Positions 6,996-15,243 of a stretch of DNA of 64,000 nt are shown piece after piece. Under the pieces are notes generated by a model. The model saw only the letters and a program-made list of their open reading frames with translations, did not search any database and was not told the DNA's origin. Each line of letters opens with the position of its first letter. Within the stretch, counting starts at the first letter, position 1. Made by a program: the position numbers and the translations under genes. This stretch comes from Streptomyces cathayae (lineage in GTDB: Bacteria; Actinomycetota; Actinomycetes; Streptomycetales; Streptomycetaceae), in contig NZ_CP121682.1 in NCBI RefSeq assembly GCF_029760955.1, positions 1,364,001 to 1,428,000 of the forward strand, written 5' to 3'.

Positions 6996-9025
6996 CCACC
7001 ATGCAGCCTCTGCCTGGCATCCGGATCCGGCACCTGCGCCTTGCTGGCGTCAGCCGGAACTATGACGTCGATTTCACCCAGGACCAGCGGGTGCGGGACC
7101 TGTCCGTGGTGGCCGGGGCATTCAGCTCGGGCAAGACCGCGGTGTTGGAGTTCATCGCCTACGGCCTCGGTGGGAAGCGCCATCCACGGCATCCTGAGGT
7201 GCTGCGGAAGGTCCGTTCCTGCCTTCTGGAAGTCGAGCTGTCCGGCGAACCGCACGTCATCGAGCGGCCCGTCGGGGAGCCGTCGAAGGTCGCCTACGTA
7301 CGCCGGGGGACGCTGGACAGCCCGCCGCTCTCCAAACCTGAGAGCAGGACCATCGAGCCGGCGGGAGCGCCCGAGAGCCTCTCCGCTCTGCTGCTGGGGC
7401 ACTGCAAGCTCGAAGGCGTTCAGCTGCGGGAGGCCCCCTCCAGCCGTGAGTCCCGGACCGACCCCCTGAGCATCCGCGACCTCATGAACCTCGCGTTCCT
7501 GCCCAACGAGCGCATCGCCTCCATGAACTTCCTGTTCGAGAACGAGTACATGAAGAAGCACAAGCTGAAGCAGGTGGTCGACGTCGTCTTCGGCGTTCAC
7601 GACGACCGCGCCGTCGAGCTTGGGCAACGCATCAAGGAACTGGGCGTCCGACTCACCCAGGCACGCTCCGAACTCGCCGCAGCACGGGCGTTCGTCGACG
7701 AGCAGGACGTTCCCACGGTCGGCGCTCTGATCGCTGAGCAATACGAAGGCGAGCTGCGGGAGCTGACCGAGCAGCTACGGGCCCTCGACGAGGCAGCGCA
7801 AGCCGGCACCACCTTCGCCGGGCGTCTGCGCCGCGAGCACCAGCAAGCTGCCGAGCGCGCCCGGCGAGCTGCTGGCGTGGTACGTGACTGCGAGACGCAA
7901 CTCACCCGGATGATGCCGCTGCGGGCGCAGTACGCGGACGACCTCGTCAAGCTCAACATGCTGGCCGAAGCGCAGCGCCTGTTCGACCCTCTCAGCGTCA
8001 CGACCTGCCCGGCGTGCCTGAATCGGCTGCCCGTTCCCCCTTCGGTGGAGAACGGCTCGTGCAGTCTGTGCAGCCACGAGCTGCCCTACGACGACGGGCA
8101 CCGGACGCTCGGCACCGCCACAGCCGAGCACTCGTCGGATGAAGGGCGGCTGGATGTCGCGGCGGAGATCAGAGCCACCAAGGCCCGTTTGAAGGAGATC
8201 ACTGCCTACGTTGAGGGCCTGGACAGCTCGCTCGCCACGTTGAAGCTCCAGGCAGAAGACGCCGCCATCGACGAAGAACGTGCCGCGGCCGCGGTCGACG
8301 AAGCCACTTCGCCCACCGTCACTCCGTTCCTCGCCGCTCGCGACAACATCCAGCGCCGGCGCGAGGAAGTCCTCCGTCATCTCCAGCACGCCGAGAACGC
8401 GACGAAGCTTCAGGCTGGCCTGGAGAAGCGCGCCGCGCTCGTGGAGCGGCAGGAGGCACAGATCGAACGCCTGCGGGAGGAACGCGACCGGCTGGGAGAT
8501 GCCGCACAGGACCGGGACCTGGTCGTCGGCCGAATCAGCGGCCGGTACAGCGAACTCCTGCGGCAGTGGCGCTACCCGAAACTCAGCCAGCCGGTGATCG
8601 ACACGAATCTGGTTCCTCACGTACGCGGCGGCTCCTACCGCGAGGCGTCATCCGGCGCCCGGACACTCCTGACCCTGGCCTGGCAGCTGGCCGTCTTCGA
8701 GGTGGCCGTCGAAACATCGGCCGCCCACCCCGGCTTCCTCATGATCGACAGCCCGCAGAAGAACCTTGGCCACGGCGCCACGCGGGACGCGGTAATCGCA
8801 GACGCGATCGCCATCGACGACTTCTACCGCCACCTGACCAGCTGGCTGGCTGAACAGGGGGCCGGTGCCCAGGTGATCATCGTCGACAACAGTCCGCCCG
8901 TGCTCGTGGAAGAGAACGTCGTGGTCCGGTACAGCCGCAACGAGGATCGGCCCCCCTACGGGCTGATCGACGACGAGACCACTACAGACGAAGGCAGCCC
9001 CGAATTACCTCCTCACCCCGCCTAG
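6992..9025 (+). CDS. ABC-3C / Lamassu-like SMC-type ATPase with zinc hook
   Basis: A 677-residue SMC/RecN-like ABC ATPase. Walker A is GAFSSGKT at residues 42-49. Two long coiled-coil arms (about 200-330 and 370-500) flank a hinge with CPAC and CSLC pairs near 339-360, which form a Rad50-like zinc hook. The Walker B and D-loop region FLMIDSPQKNLG is near 581-592. The protein should dimerise through the hook and use ATP to scan or clamp DNA, controlling the nuclease encoded two genes upstream. The stop codon (9023-9025) touches the end of an IS982 element, so the last few residues may have been altered by that insertion. Confidence 0.85.
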   Translation: MTTMQPLPGIRIRHLRLAGVSRNYDVDFTQDQRVRDLSVVAGAFSSGKTAVLEFIAYGLGGKRHPRHPEVLRKVRSCLLEVELSGEPHVIERPVGEPSKVAYVRRGTLDSPPLSKPESRTIEPAGAPESLSALLLGHCKLEGVQLREAPSSRESRTDPLSIRDLMNLAFLPNERIASMNFLFENEYMKKHKLKQVVDVVFGVHDDRAVELGQRIKELGVRLTQARSELAAARAFVDEQDVPTVGALIAEQYEGELRELTEQLRALDEAAQAGTTFAGRLRREHQQAAERARRAAGVVRDCETQLTRMMPLRAQYADDLVKLNMLAEAQRLFDPLSVTTCPACLNRLPVPPSVENGSCSLCSHELPYDDGHRTLGTATAEHSSDEGRLDVAAEIRATKARLKEITAYVEGLDSSLATLKLQAEDAAIDEERAAAAVDEATSPTVTPFLAARDNIQRRREEVLRHLQHAENATKLQAGLEKRAALVERQEAQIERLREERDRLGDAAQDRDLVVGRISGRYSELLRQWRYPKLSQPVIDTNLVPHVRGGSYREASSGARTLLTLAWQLAVFEVAVETSAAHPGFLMIDSPQKNLGHGATRDAVIADAIAIDDFYRHLTSWLAEQGAGAQVIIVDNSPPVLVEENVVVRYSRNEDRPPYGLIDDETTTDEGSPELPPHPA

Positions 9026-10023
9026 ATGATCGATTCCAAGGGGTCTGTGGTTAGTGGTCGTAGGCGGTCAGTGAGCGAAGGACGGGCTGGCCGGTGTGGT
9101 CGTTGTGCCAGATCGCGGAGGTCAACGCGAGGATGCGCTGCATGACACGGGCGATCACGCCGCCCGGTGTACGGCCTCGGTGCTGTTCGAGGTTGAGTTG
9201 GCCCTTGAAGGACTCGTTGACCGACTCGATCACCTGCCGCAACGGCTTGAACAGCGAGGCACCGGGCCGTTCCGCCTCGCCCTTGCGGGCCGGCCGCAGC
9301 AGCCGGATGTCCTGCTCGGCCAACTGGTGCTCGAAGTCGCGGCCGAAGTAGTTCTTGTCACCGATCAGCGTCTGTCCGGGCCGGGCGGCGGTCAGGCCCG
9401 GTTCGGCGGCGAGCAGGTCCAGCAGAGTCTCGCGTTCATCGGCCTTGGCCCCGGTCAGGGCAAAGGCGATCGGCAGGCCCTGCAGGGTGCACACCAGGTG
9501 CAGGCGCAGGCCCCAAAAGAAGCGGCTGTGGCTGGCGCAGTGCCCGTACTCGGCCCATCCGGCCAGGTCGGAGCGCTTGACGGTCTCGCGGGAACGCCCG
9601 CACTCCACCGGCGTGGAATCCACGATCCACACGTCGTCGCTCCATACCGAGGTGTCGGTGGCCAGCACCCGGGTGACCCGCCGCAGCAGCTCGGCGGCCT
9701 TGCGCAGGCGCTTGTTGTAGCCGGGCTGCTTTGGCAGGTAGGGGAAGAGATGCCGCAGGTGGGCGCGGGCATAGCGAAGCCACTTGGCCTCGGAGGTGAA
9801 GCCCAGCATGGCCTGCATCATCGCGAGCGTGACCAGCTCAGCATCGGTCAGTTGCGGAGCGATCCCGATGGCCGGACGCCAGGGAGCCAGATGCGGTGAT
9901 GCCTTCAGCAGGTCGTCGGTCTTCACATAGAGTGCGATGGCGAGGGAGTCCAACTCTGTCTTCACACACCGACGTTGGGCTCCCTTCCCTTGTGCGCGCA
10001 GCCGATCCCTTGAAATCGATCAT
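9026..10023 (-). mobile_element. IS982-family insertion sequence
   Basis: A 1-kb element bounded by imperfect inverted repeats: ATGATCGATTCCAAGGG at 9026-9042 and, inverted, ATGATCGATTTCAAGGG ending at 10023. One transposase fills it on the minus strand. The similarity of the ends may extend outward into CTAG or CTAA, so the exact boundary is uncertain by about 5 bp. No convincing target duplication was found. A third copy of the left-type end is present at 10654-10676. Confidence 0.8.
9051..9965 (-). CDS. IS982-family transposase
   Basis: A 304-residue DDE transposase that looks complete. The first catalytic Asp lies in DDVWIVDSTPVECGRS (residues 109-124), the second in QTLIGDKNYFGRDF, and the Glu in LRQVIESVNESFKGQL. 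The opening LYVKTDDLLKASPHLAPWRP and closing SAIWHNDHTGQPVLRSL match the actinobacterial branch usually annotated as IS982. There is no frameshift, so the copy may be active. It lies tail-to-tail with the ABC-3C ATPase gene. Confidence 0.85.
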   Translation of the reverse strand: MKTELDSLAIALYVKTDDLLKASPHLAPWRPAIGIAPQLTDAELVTLAMMQAMLGFTSEAKWLRYARAHLRHLFPYLPKQPGYNKRLRKAAELLRRVTRVLATDTSVWSDDVWIVDSTPVECGRSRETVKRSDLAGWAEYGHCASHSRFFWGLRLHLVCTLQGLPIAFALTGAKADERETLLDLLAAEPGLTAARPGQTLIGDKNYFGRDFEHQLAEQDIRLLRPARKGEAERPGASLFKPLRQVIESVNESFKGQLNLEQHRGRTPGGVIARVMQRILALTSAIWHNDHTGQPVLRSLTAYDH

Positions 10024-10078
10024 TTAGTCGGCCCGACTCGTCTCGTTTCCCCCGACCGCAAGAAGTTCAGGCTGCGGT

Positions 10079-10567
10079 TCACCGGGCGAGCGAGGACGCT
10101 TCACCAACGGCCGCCAGCAGTTGGAACTGCCACTCCGGATCGGCTTGACCGATGGTCAGGCCGATCCATCGCTCCGAGTTCGGCAACCGCCACATCTGCA
10201 TGCTCCCGGCGACACTGCATAGGAAGCTGAGTGGCTCGCGAGTCGTGACGTCAGGGTCGGGGTCGTCGAGCCCGAGATACGGCCACAGATCAACCGCTTC
10301 CGGGGCGCCCCAACGTTTCGTGAGGATGACAGCCAGAGCGGCGAGGTTGGCTTCCAACTCCTGCTCGGCCGCCTGGACGATCTCGGTGCTCCGGTCCTCC
10401 CAGAAGTCCCGGCTCTCTCGGAGCACGGCCAGGTGAAACCCGGGCCCACCCCACTGGCCGTCCGGTCCCGGCCTTCCCTCCACCTCAGGGAAGGGCAGAG
10501 AGCTCAAGTTGTCGATGATCGACAACTGCTCGTCAGCGGGGCCTGCGGACTGGTGCTGGGGCGGCAT
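10079..10567 (-). CDS. Hypothetical protein next to IS982
   Basis: A 162-residue soluble protein that I do not recognise. It is rich in acidic and aromatic residues (RESRDFWEDRSTEIVQ near residues 50-65; MQMWRLPNSERWIGLTIGQ near 125-143), with no signal peptide or membrane segment. It lies between the IS982 element and a lone extra copy of that element's end, so it may be a passenger or simply bystander DNA. Codon use and length suggest a real gene, but no function can be proposed. Confidence 0.55.
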   Translation of the reverse strand: MPPQHQSAGPADEQLSIIDNLSSLPFPEVEGRPGPDGQWGGPGFHLAVLRESRDFWEDRSTEIVQAAEQELEANLAALAVILTKRWGAPEAVDLWPYLGLDDPDPDVTTREPLSFLCSVAGSMQMWRLPNSERWIGLTIGQADPEWQFQLLAAVGEASSLAR

Positions 10568-10653
10568 AGCCGAAGCCTAGCCGCCTGGTTCCAACCCGCC
10601 TGGCCAGGTTCCAACTAACGTGTCACGGCACAGGGATGCACAGGCACAAGACA

Positions 10654-10676
10654 CCCCTTGGAATTGATCATCTAGG
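10654..10676. repeat. Orphan IS982 terminal repeat
   Basis: These 23 bases, read on the minus strand, match 9021-9043 (the downstream end of the IS982 element) at 22 of 23 positions. They are inverted relative to it and not linked to any transposase. Either this is the relic of a second, deleted IS982 copy, or it is the outer end of a larger unit enclosing the gene at 10079-10567. Confidence 0.7.
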
Positions 10677-10679
10677 CCA

Positions 10680-11294
10680 TTCACCCGCCCGCCCCTGCGT
10701 CTGCCGCGGCGTTGGCGATCGGCCGCCAGCGGTCTCGGGGCGCGCCCGACGCCCTGGTGGTGTTGTGGTCGTTATGGCTGTAGATCGCCGGGTTCACGGG
10801 CGCTGACGGTCGAGCCGGAAGATCAGGTAACTGAGCCTTTTCAGCTGCCACTCGATGATCCCAAGGTCTTCGATACACGGCCTAGGTGGGGCGAAGAGCA
10901 GGGCTGGGGATTTTCAACGAGCCTCATCACCCGACCACATCTCCGCCCCAGAAGCCGCTCTCCAAGGAAGTTGCAGCGATCACGGCCTGGGGCCCAATGC
11001 CGCCCGCAATCGGACGCCTTCGTCCAACAAGGCTTCGATGCGGTTGATTGCGTACGTCATGGTCTCCCTGTTCGCCGTCGGCTCCCGCCGGCCAGCGTAG
11101 TGAGGTGGGCGGGCCGGACCGTGTATGGCGCGGTCCGGAGATCGTGATCACGCCATCTGATGCGACTCTGCCCGTTGCACAAGGCCGTAGCCCTATCGTG
11201 CGGGTGCACGGATGAAGACGATCTGCCGCAGGCTCGCCGAGCTGAGATGAAACCTGAGGCGAGACCGGGGCGAGCAGATCAGAAGGGGGAATGG
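10680..11294. other. Intergenic region without a supported gene
   Basis: About 600 bp with only short, poorly composed open frames. A G/C hairpin (CCGGACCG at 11114-11121 with its complement at 11131-11138) precedes the SLATT-like gene. Nothing else is recognisable. Confidence 0.4.
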
Positions 11295-12137
11295 ATGTCC
11301 GTCCCGCCGTCGCTAGGGCCTGTTACGCGCCTGCGTGAACACAACGAACGGGTCCTGCAGCTGCGTCAGCACATCCGGGAGGTGAACCTCCGGCAGCGCC
11401 TGATGTATGGCTTCGGGGCTTGTGTCGTGCTCTGCGTGCTTGGCGTTGCCATCCCTACAGCGCTGACGTGGCGGCGCTTCGACATGGCCCCCTTCAATAC
11501 AGTGCTCGTTCTCCTGGGCATCGCATTTCTTGTTGGGTTCGTTGGGTCCTCATGGATAGAAACAGTCAGACATGAAGGCCCACGGCCCGGGACCTCTGGG
11601 GACCGGCTGACTCGCGAGGAGCTGGAGCTGGAGCTCGAAATCGCAATCGAGAACCGGCTCATCGACGCCACCCCGCTAGACATCCCCATCCGCAACAGGC
11701 AGTTCGCCTACCGCGAGTCCATACCCGGGGAACTGGATCAGCTCCGCAAGGAGAGCCACCGCTACCGTCGGCGGCACAACTTCTTCCAGCTCCTGATCAT
11801 CATCGGTTCGATCGCTAACGCTGGGGCACAGTCCTTTAGTGACACTACTCAACCACTCAAGTCGATCATCATCGGCCTGACCATGCTGGTCGCCATCTGC
11901 GCAGGCATCACCGGGTACTACAAGTTCCGCGAACGCAGCTTCAACCTCCAGCAAACGGCAGACTCGATCGAAGAGCACGCTAACGCTTTCCACCTCGCTC
12001 TGCCGCCTTACGACAACGCCGACCCTGCGGCCAATCTCGCTCTCCTCACTGCCAGGGTCGAAACCCTCCGGGTGGAACAAAGACGCCGACAACAACAACT
12101 TGATCAACCGCCGGAAGCCCGTGACCCGTCCGGCTGA
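11295..12137 (+). CDS. SLATT-like (DUF4231-type) membrane protein
   Basis: A 280-residue protein with four membrane segments (about residues 37-59, 67-87, 163-180, 191-210). The C-terminal half has the SLATT layout: two helices, then a conserved amphipathic region (YYKFRERSFNLQQTADSIEEH near 209-229). SLATT proteins are predicted pore-forming effectors of nucleotide-activated conflict systems that kill or arrest an infected cell. No nucleotide-generating enzyme lies beside it, so its trigger is unknown. The ATG at 11295 has AGGGGGA at 11284-11290. The third codon position is less GC-rich than in the conjugation genes, which suggests separate acquisition. The ISAs1 element begins 18 bp after its stop. 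Confidence 0.6.
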   Translation: MSVPPSLGPVTRLREHNERVLQLRQHIREVNLRQRLMYGFGACVVLCVLGVAIPTALTWRRFDMAPFNTVLVLLGIAFLVGFVGSSWIETVRHEGPRPGTSGDRLTREELELELEIAIENRLIDATPLDIPIRNRQFAYRESIPGELDQLRKESHRYRRRHNFFQLLIIIGSIANAGAQSFSDTTQPLKSIIIGLTMLVAICAGITGYYKFRERSFNLQQTADSIEEHANAFHLALPPYDNADPAANLALLTARVETLRVEQRRRQQQLDQPPEARDPSG

Positions 12138-12155
12138 TCGCCAGCCTCAGCAGAG

Positions 12156-13513
12156 CAGGGCTCCGGCGTAGTCGCGTGACGCCCTGTGCGTGGCGATCTG
12201 CTCCCATCGGCATCCACGGAACGTGACAGGCACGGCTTCCAAGATCATGGAGTTCTCTACGCCCCGTGATCCGAGTGGAAGACCGTGCCTGCCGACGCAT
12301 CATCGCTGATCCCGCCTGCCCTTGACCACCTGCGTGAGAGTTCGCGGGTCGGACCCGAGGAGGTTCTGGGCCTGCTGGAGCGGCTGGCCGAGGTGCCCGA
12401 CCCGCGTGATCCACGTGGGGTGCGCCACCGCCTGGCCGTCGTGCTCGCACTGACCGCGTGCGCGGTGCTGGCAGGAGCGACCTCGTTGCTGGCGGTCGGT
12501 GAGTGGATCGCCGACGCCCCAGCGCACGTGCTCGAACAGGTCGGTGCTCACCCCGATCCGCTTCTGCCCAGGCGGGCTCTGCCCGCCGAGACCACGGTCC
12601 GAAGGCTCCTGGCCCGCCTCGACGGCGACGCCCTGGACCGGGCGGTCGGGAGCTGGCTCGCGGACCGCCGCCCCAAGACGACCGGGGCCGCCGGGCTGCG
12701 CGGCCTGGCCGTGGACGGCAAGAGTCTTCGAGGCGCGGCCAAGGCAAAGGACCGCAAGATCCATCTGCTCGCCGCACTGGAGCACGCCACCGGCCTGGTT
12801 CTTGCCCAGCTGGACGTCGGCGAGAAGACCAACGAGATCACCTGCTTCCAGCCGCTGCTGGACACCGTCGCCGACCTGGCCGGCACCGTGGTCACCAGCG
12901 ACGCCATGCACACCCAGCGCGAGCACGCCGACTACCTCATGGGCCGTGGTGCCCACTACATCGTGATCGCCAAGGGCAACCAGAAGAAGCTCCGCCGACA
13001 GCTCAAGTCCCTTCCCTGGAAGGACATCCCGCTCCAGGGCCGCACCAAGAACGCCGGTCACGGACGCTCGGAGATCCGCCGCATCGAGGTCGCCACCGTG
13101 AACAACCTCCTTTTCCCCGGAGCCCGCCAGGCCGTCCAGATCAAGCGCCGCCGCACCGACCGCAAGACCGGTAAGACCACCGTCAAGACCGTCTACGCCG
13201 TCACCAGCCTCACCGCCGAGCAGGCCACCCCGGCCCAGCTCGCCCGACTCGTCCGGGACCACTGGACGATCGAGGCCCTGCACCACGTCCGCGACACCAC
13301 CTTCGCCGAGGACGCCTCGCAACTGCGGACCGGCAACGCACCCCGCGCGATGGCCACCTGGCGCAACCTCGCCATCGGCGCCCTCCGGGCAGCCGGATCG
13401 AAGAACATCGCGGCCGGCCTCCGCCACAACGCCCGCGACCCCCGCCGCCCCCTCGCACTCCTCGGCCTCACGTGATCACAAACCGGACGTCACGCGACTA
13501 CGCCGAAGCCCTG
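12156..13513 (+). mobile_element. ISAs1-family insertion sequence
   Basis: Inverted repeats of about 29 bases start with CAGGGCTYCGGCGTAGTCGC at 12156 and end with the complement at 13513; at most two or three positions differ. The 1.36-kb element carries one transposase gene. The right end lies inside a TerD-domain coding sequence, while the left flank contains no TerD sequence. The insertion is therefore associated with a deletion or rearrangement, and no target duplication was seen. Confidence 0.85.
12285..13475 (+). CDS. ISAs1-family transposase
   Basis: A 396-residue transposase with the family's N-terminal block ([19 protein letters not shown] near residues 30-48). The catalytic core includes [11 protein letters not shown], then [17 protein letters not shown], and the late segment [21 protein letters not shown], where the third acidic residue is expected. 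The gene is uninterrupted and full length for the family, so the copy may be mobile. Confidence 0.9.
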   Translation: MPADASSLIPPALDHLRESSRVGPEEVLGLLERLAEVPDPRDPRGVRHRLAVVLALTACAVLAGATSLLAVGEWIADAPAHVLEQVGAHPDPLLPRRALPAETTVRRLLARLDGDALDRAVGSWLADRRPKTTGAAGLRGLAVDGKSLRGAAKAKDRKIHLLAALEHATGLVLAQLDVGEKTNEITCFQPLLDTVADLAGTVVTSDAMHTQREHADYLMGRGAHYIVIAKGNQKKLRRQLKSLPWKDIPLQGRTKNAGHGRSEIRRIEVATVNNLLFPGARQAVQIKRRRTDRKTGKTTVKTVYAVTSLTAEQATPAQLARLVRDHWTIEALHHVRDTTFAEDASQLRTGNAPRAMATWRNLAIGALRAAGSKNIAAGLRHNARDPRRPLALLGLT

Positions 13514-15113
13514 GGGGGAGGGGTGGAAGTTCCGTGCCGTCGGGCAGGGCTACGAAACCGGTCTTGCGGGGCTGGCGACGGATTTCGGCGTCGATATCGA
13601 GGACGACGCGGCCGCGGAGGCGGAAGGTGCGCTGGCCGGTGCCGAAGACGACGAGCAGCCGGACTCGACGAGTCCGGCGCCGACCGAGGAGCCGACCCGG
13701 CGGGTGACGGGGGAGGACATCCCTGCTCCTCGTCGGCCGGAGGGCGAGGTCGTCGAGCCGCAGAAGCCGACCGCTCGTCCCCGCACCGCGAAGAAGAAGG
13801 TCACCCTTCCCAAGACGGTCAAGAAGACCCTGGCGGAGAACGACTCCTGGAGGCAGGCCAGGCTTTTCCCGGTCTCGACGCTCAAGAGCGACCGGGACCG
13901 TGAGATGCGTGCCACCTCGGTGCTGCTGTCGGTGATGGCGCAGGTGCCGGAGTTCAGCAGGAGACTCACCGCCGGGTTCGGGGCTCCGGCGGGTCGCATG
14001 GAGACGTTCACGGAGGTCTCCCTGCCCCACGGTGACAGCCCGCGGCGCCCGGACGGGGTGATCCGTGTGGAGCGGGCCGGCAAGTTGTGGACCGCGCTGG
14101 TCGAGACGAAGACCAACGGCAACGCGCTCAAGACCGACCAGGTGCAGGCGTACGCGGACATCGCCGCGCGCCGCGGTTACGAGGCCGTGATCACACTGTC
14201 GAACGACGTCGCGCTGGAGGGCAGCCCGCTCGTCGACGTCAAGATCGACAGACGGCGCAAGCACAAGGTGGCCCTGTGGCACCTGTCCTGGGCGGAAGTT
14301 ACTCACCAGGCACAGATGCTGATCAGGCACGAGGGAGTGGGCAACGCGGCGCACGCCTGGCTGCTGCAGGAACTGCTGCACTACCTGCAGCACGAGAACT
14401 CCGGCTGCCACGGCTTCCAGAACATGGGCCCCGCCTGGGTCCCCGTGCGCAACGGGATCGACGACGAAACCCTCTGCCAGGGCGACGCACGGGCCCTGGA
14501 GGTGGTCGAGAACTGGGAACGGCTCATCCGCCAGGTCTGCCTCAGGCTGGGCGGCGAACTCGGACAGAAGGTACTGCCCGTCCAGCGAGCCAAGCGCGGA
14601 GCGGATCCCACAGAACGCCGAAACCGCCTCGCCGACCAGCTCTGTCTCGACGGACGACTCCAGGCGGAGCTGCGCATCGAGGGCACCCCCGGCGTCCTGG
14701 CCGTCAGCGCCGACCTGCGCACCGGCAAACTGCGCACCTCCATCGAGATCCCGGCGCCCGATCAGGGCTATCCCCTGAGCTGGGCCAAGCGACTCGTCCG
14801 CCGCCTGGCCGAGGCACCGGCGGACCTCCACGTCGAAACCCTCGTCGACAGCGAGACCGGAGGCCCACGCTGGACGCTGGAGCGGCTCCGCCCCGAGCCG
14901 GCGGACCTGCTCCCCAAGGACAACGGCACCAAGATCACCGGGTTCCGTCTGTCTCTGCTCAAGAGCATGGGAAGCGGCCGCGGCAACGCCGAGTCCGGCT
15001 TCATCCGCAGCGTCGACGACGCCGTACACCGCTTCTACACCACCGTCGTCATCCATCTGGACGCCCCGACAGCACGCCGGGCACCGGCCAAGGAACGCAC
15101 GACAACGGGATGA
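13514..15113 (+). pseudogene. Truncated TerD-domain protein with C-terminal nuclease-like domain
   Basis: An open frame begins immediately at the IS end with WKFRAVGQGYETGLAGLATD, the C-terminal block of a TerD (tellurite/stress calcium-binding) domain. An acidic, Pro-rich linker follows, then a 400-residue domain starting LAENDSWRQARLFPVSTLK. That domain contains PDGVIRVERAGKLWTALVETK, an arrangement like the D...ExK centre of PD-(D/E)XK nucleases. The first part of TerD is missing because the ISAs1 element replaces it. A GTG at 13704 could start a shorter product lacking TerD. The nuclease assignment is an inference from the motif. A pair of strong hairpins closes the gene. Confidence 0.7.
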
Positions 15114-15118
15114 CGCCC

Positions 15119-15150
15119 GGGCACAGACGGCAGCAGCGCCGTCTGTGCCC
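15119..15150 (+). terminator. Hairpin terminator after the TerD-fusion gene
   Basis: Perfect 13-base arms (15119-15131 and 15138-15150) with a 6-base loop, starting 6 bp after the stop at 15113. It lies between convergent genes and can act on either strand. Confidence 0.7.
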
Positions 15151-15160
15151 GCCGCGGGGC

Positions 15161-15200
15161 CGTCCTCTCGCACCGTGCACTCGACCGGTGCGAGAGGACG
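15161..15200. terminator. Second hairpin terminator in the convergent gap
   Basis: Perfect 15-base arms (15161-15175 and 15186-15200) around a 10-base loop. Together with the preceding hairpin it isolates the rightward defence island from the long leftward block ending at 15244. Confidence 0.7.
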
Positions 15201-15243
15201 CTCGCGCGGCCCGGGTGCCTGCTGGTCGAGAAGTGATCGTGGG

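Noticed and set aside
11114..11138. G/C hairpin before the SLATT-like gene as a terminator
   Set aside because: Only 8-bp arms and no convincing gene upstream to terminate.
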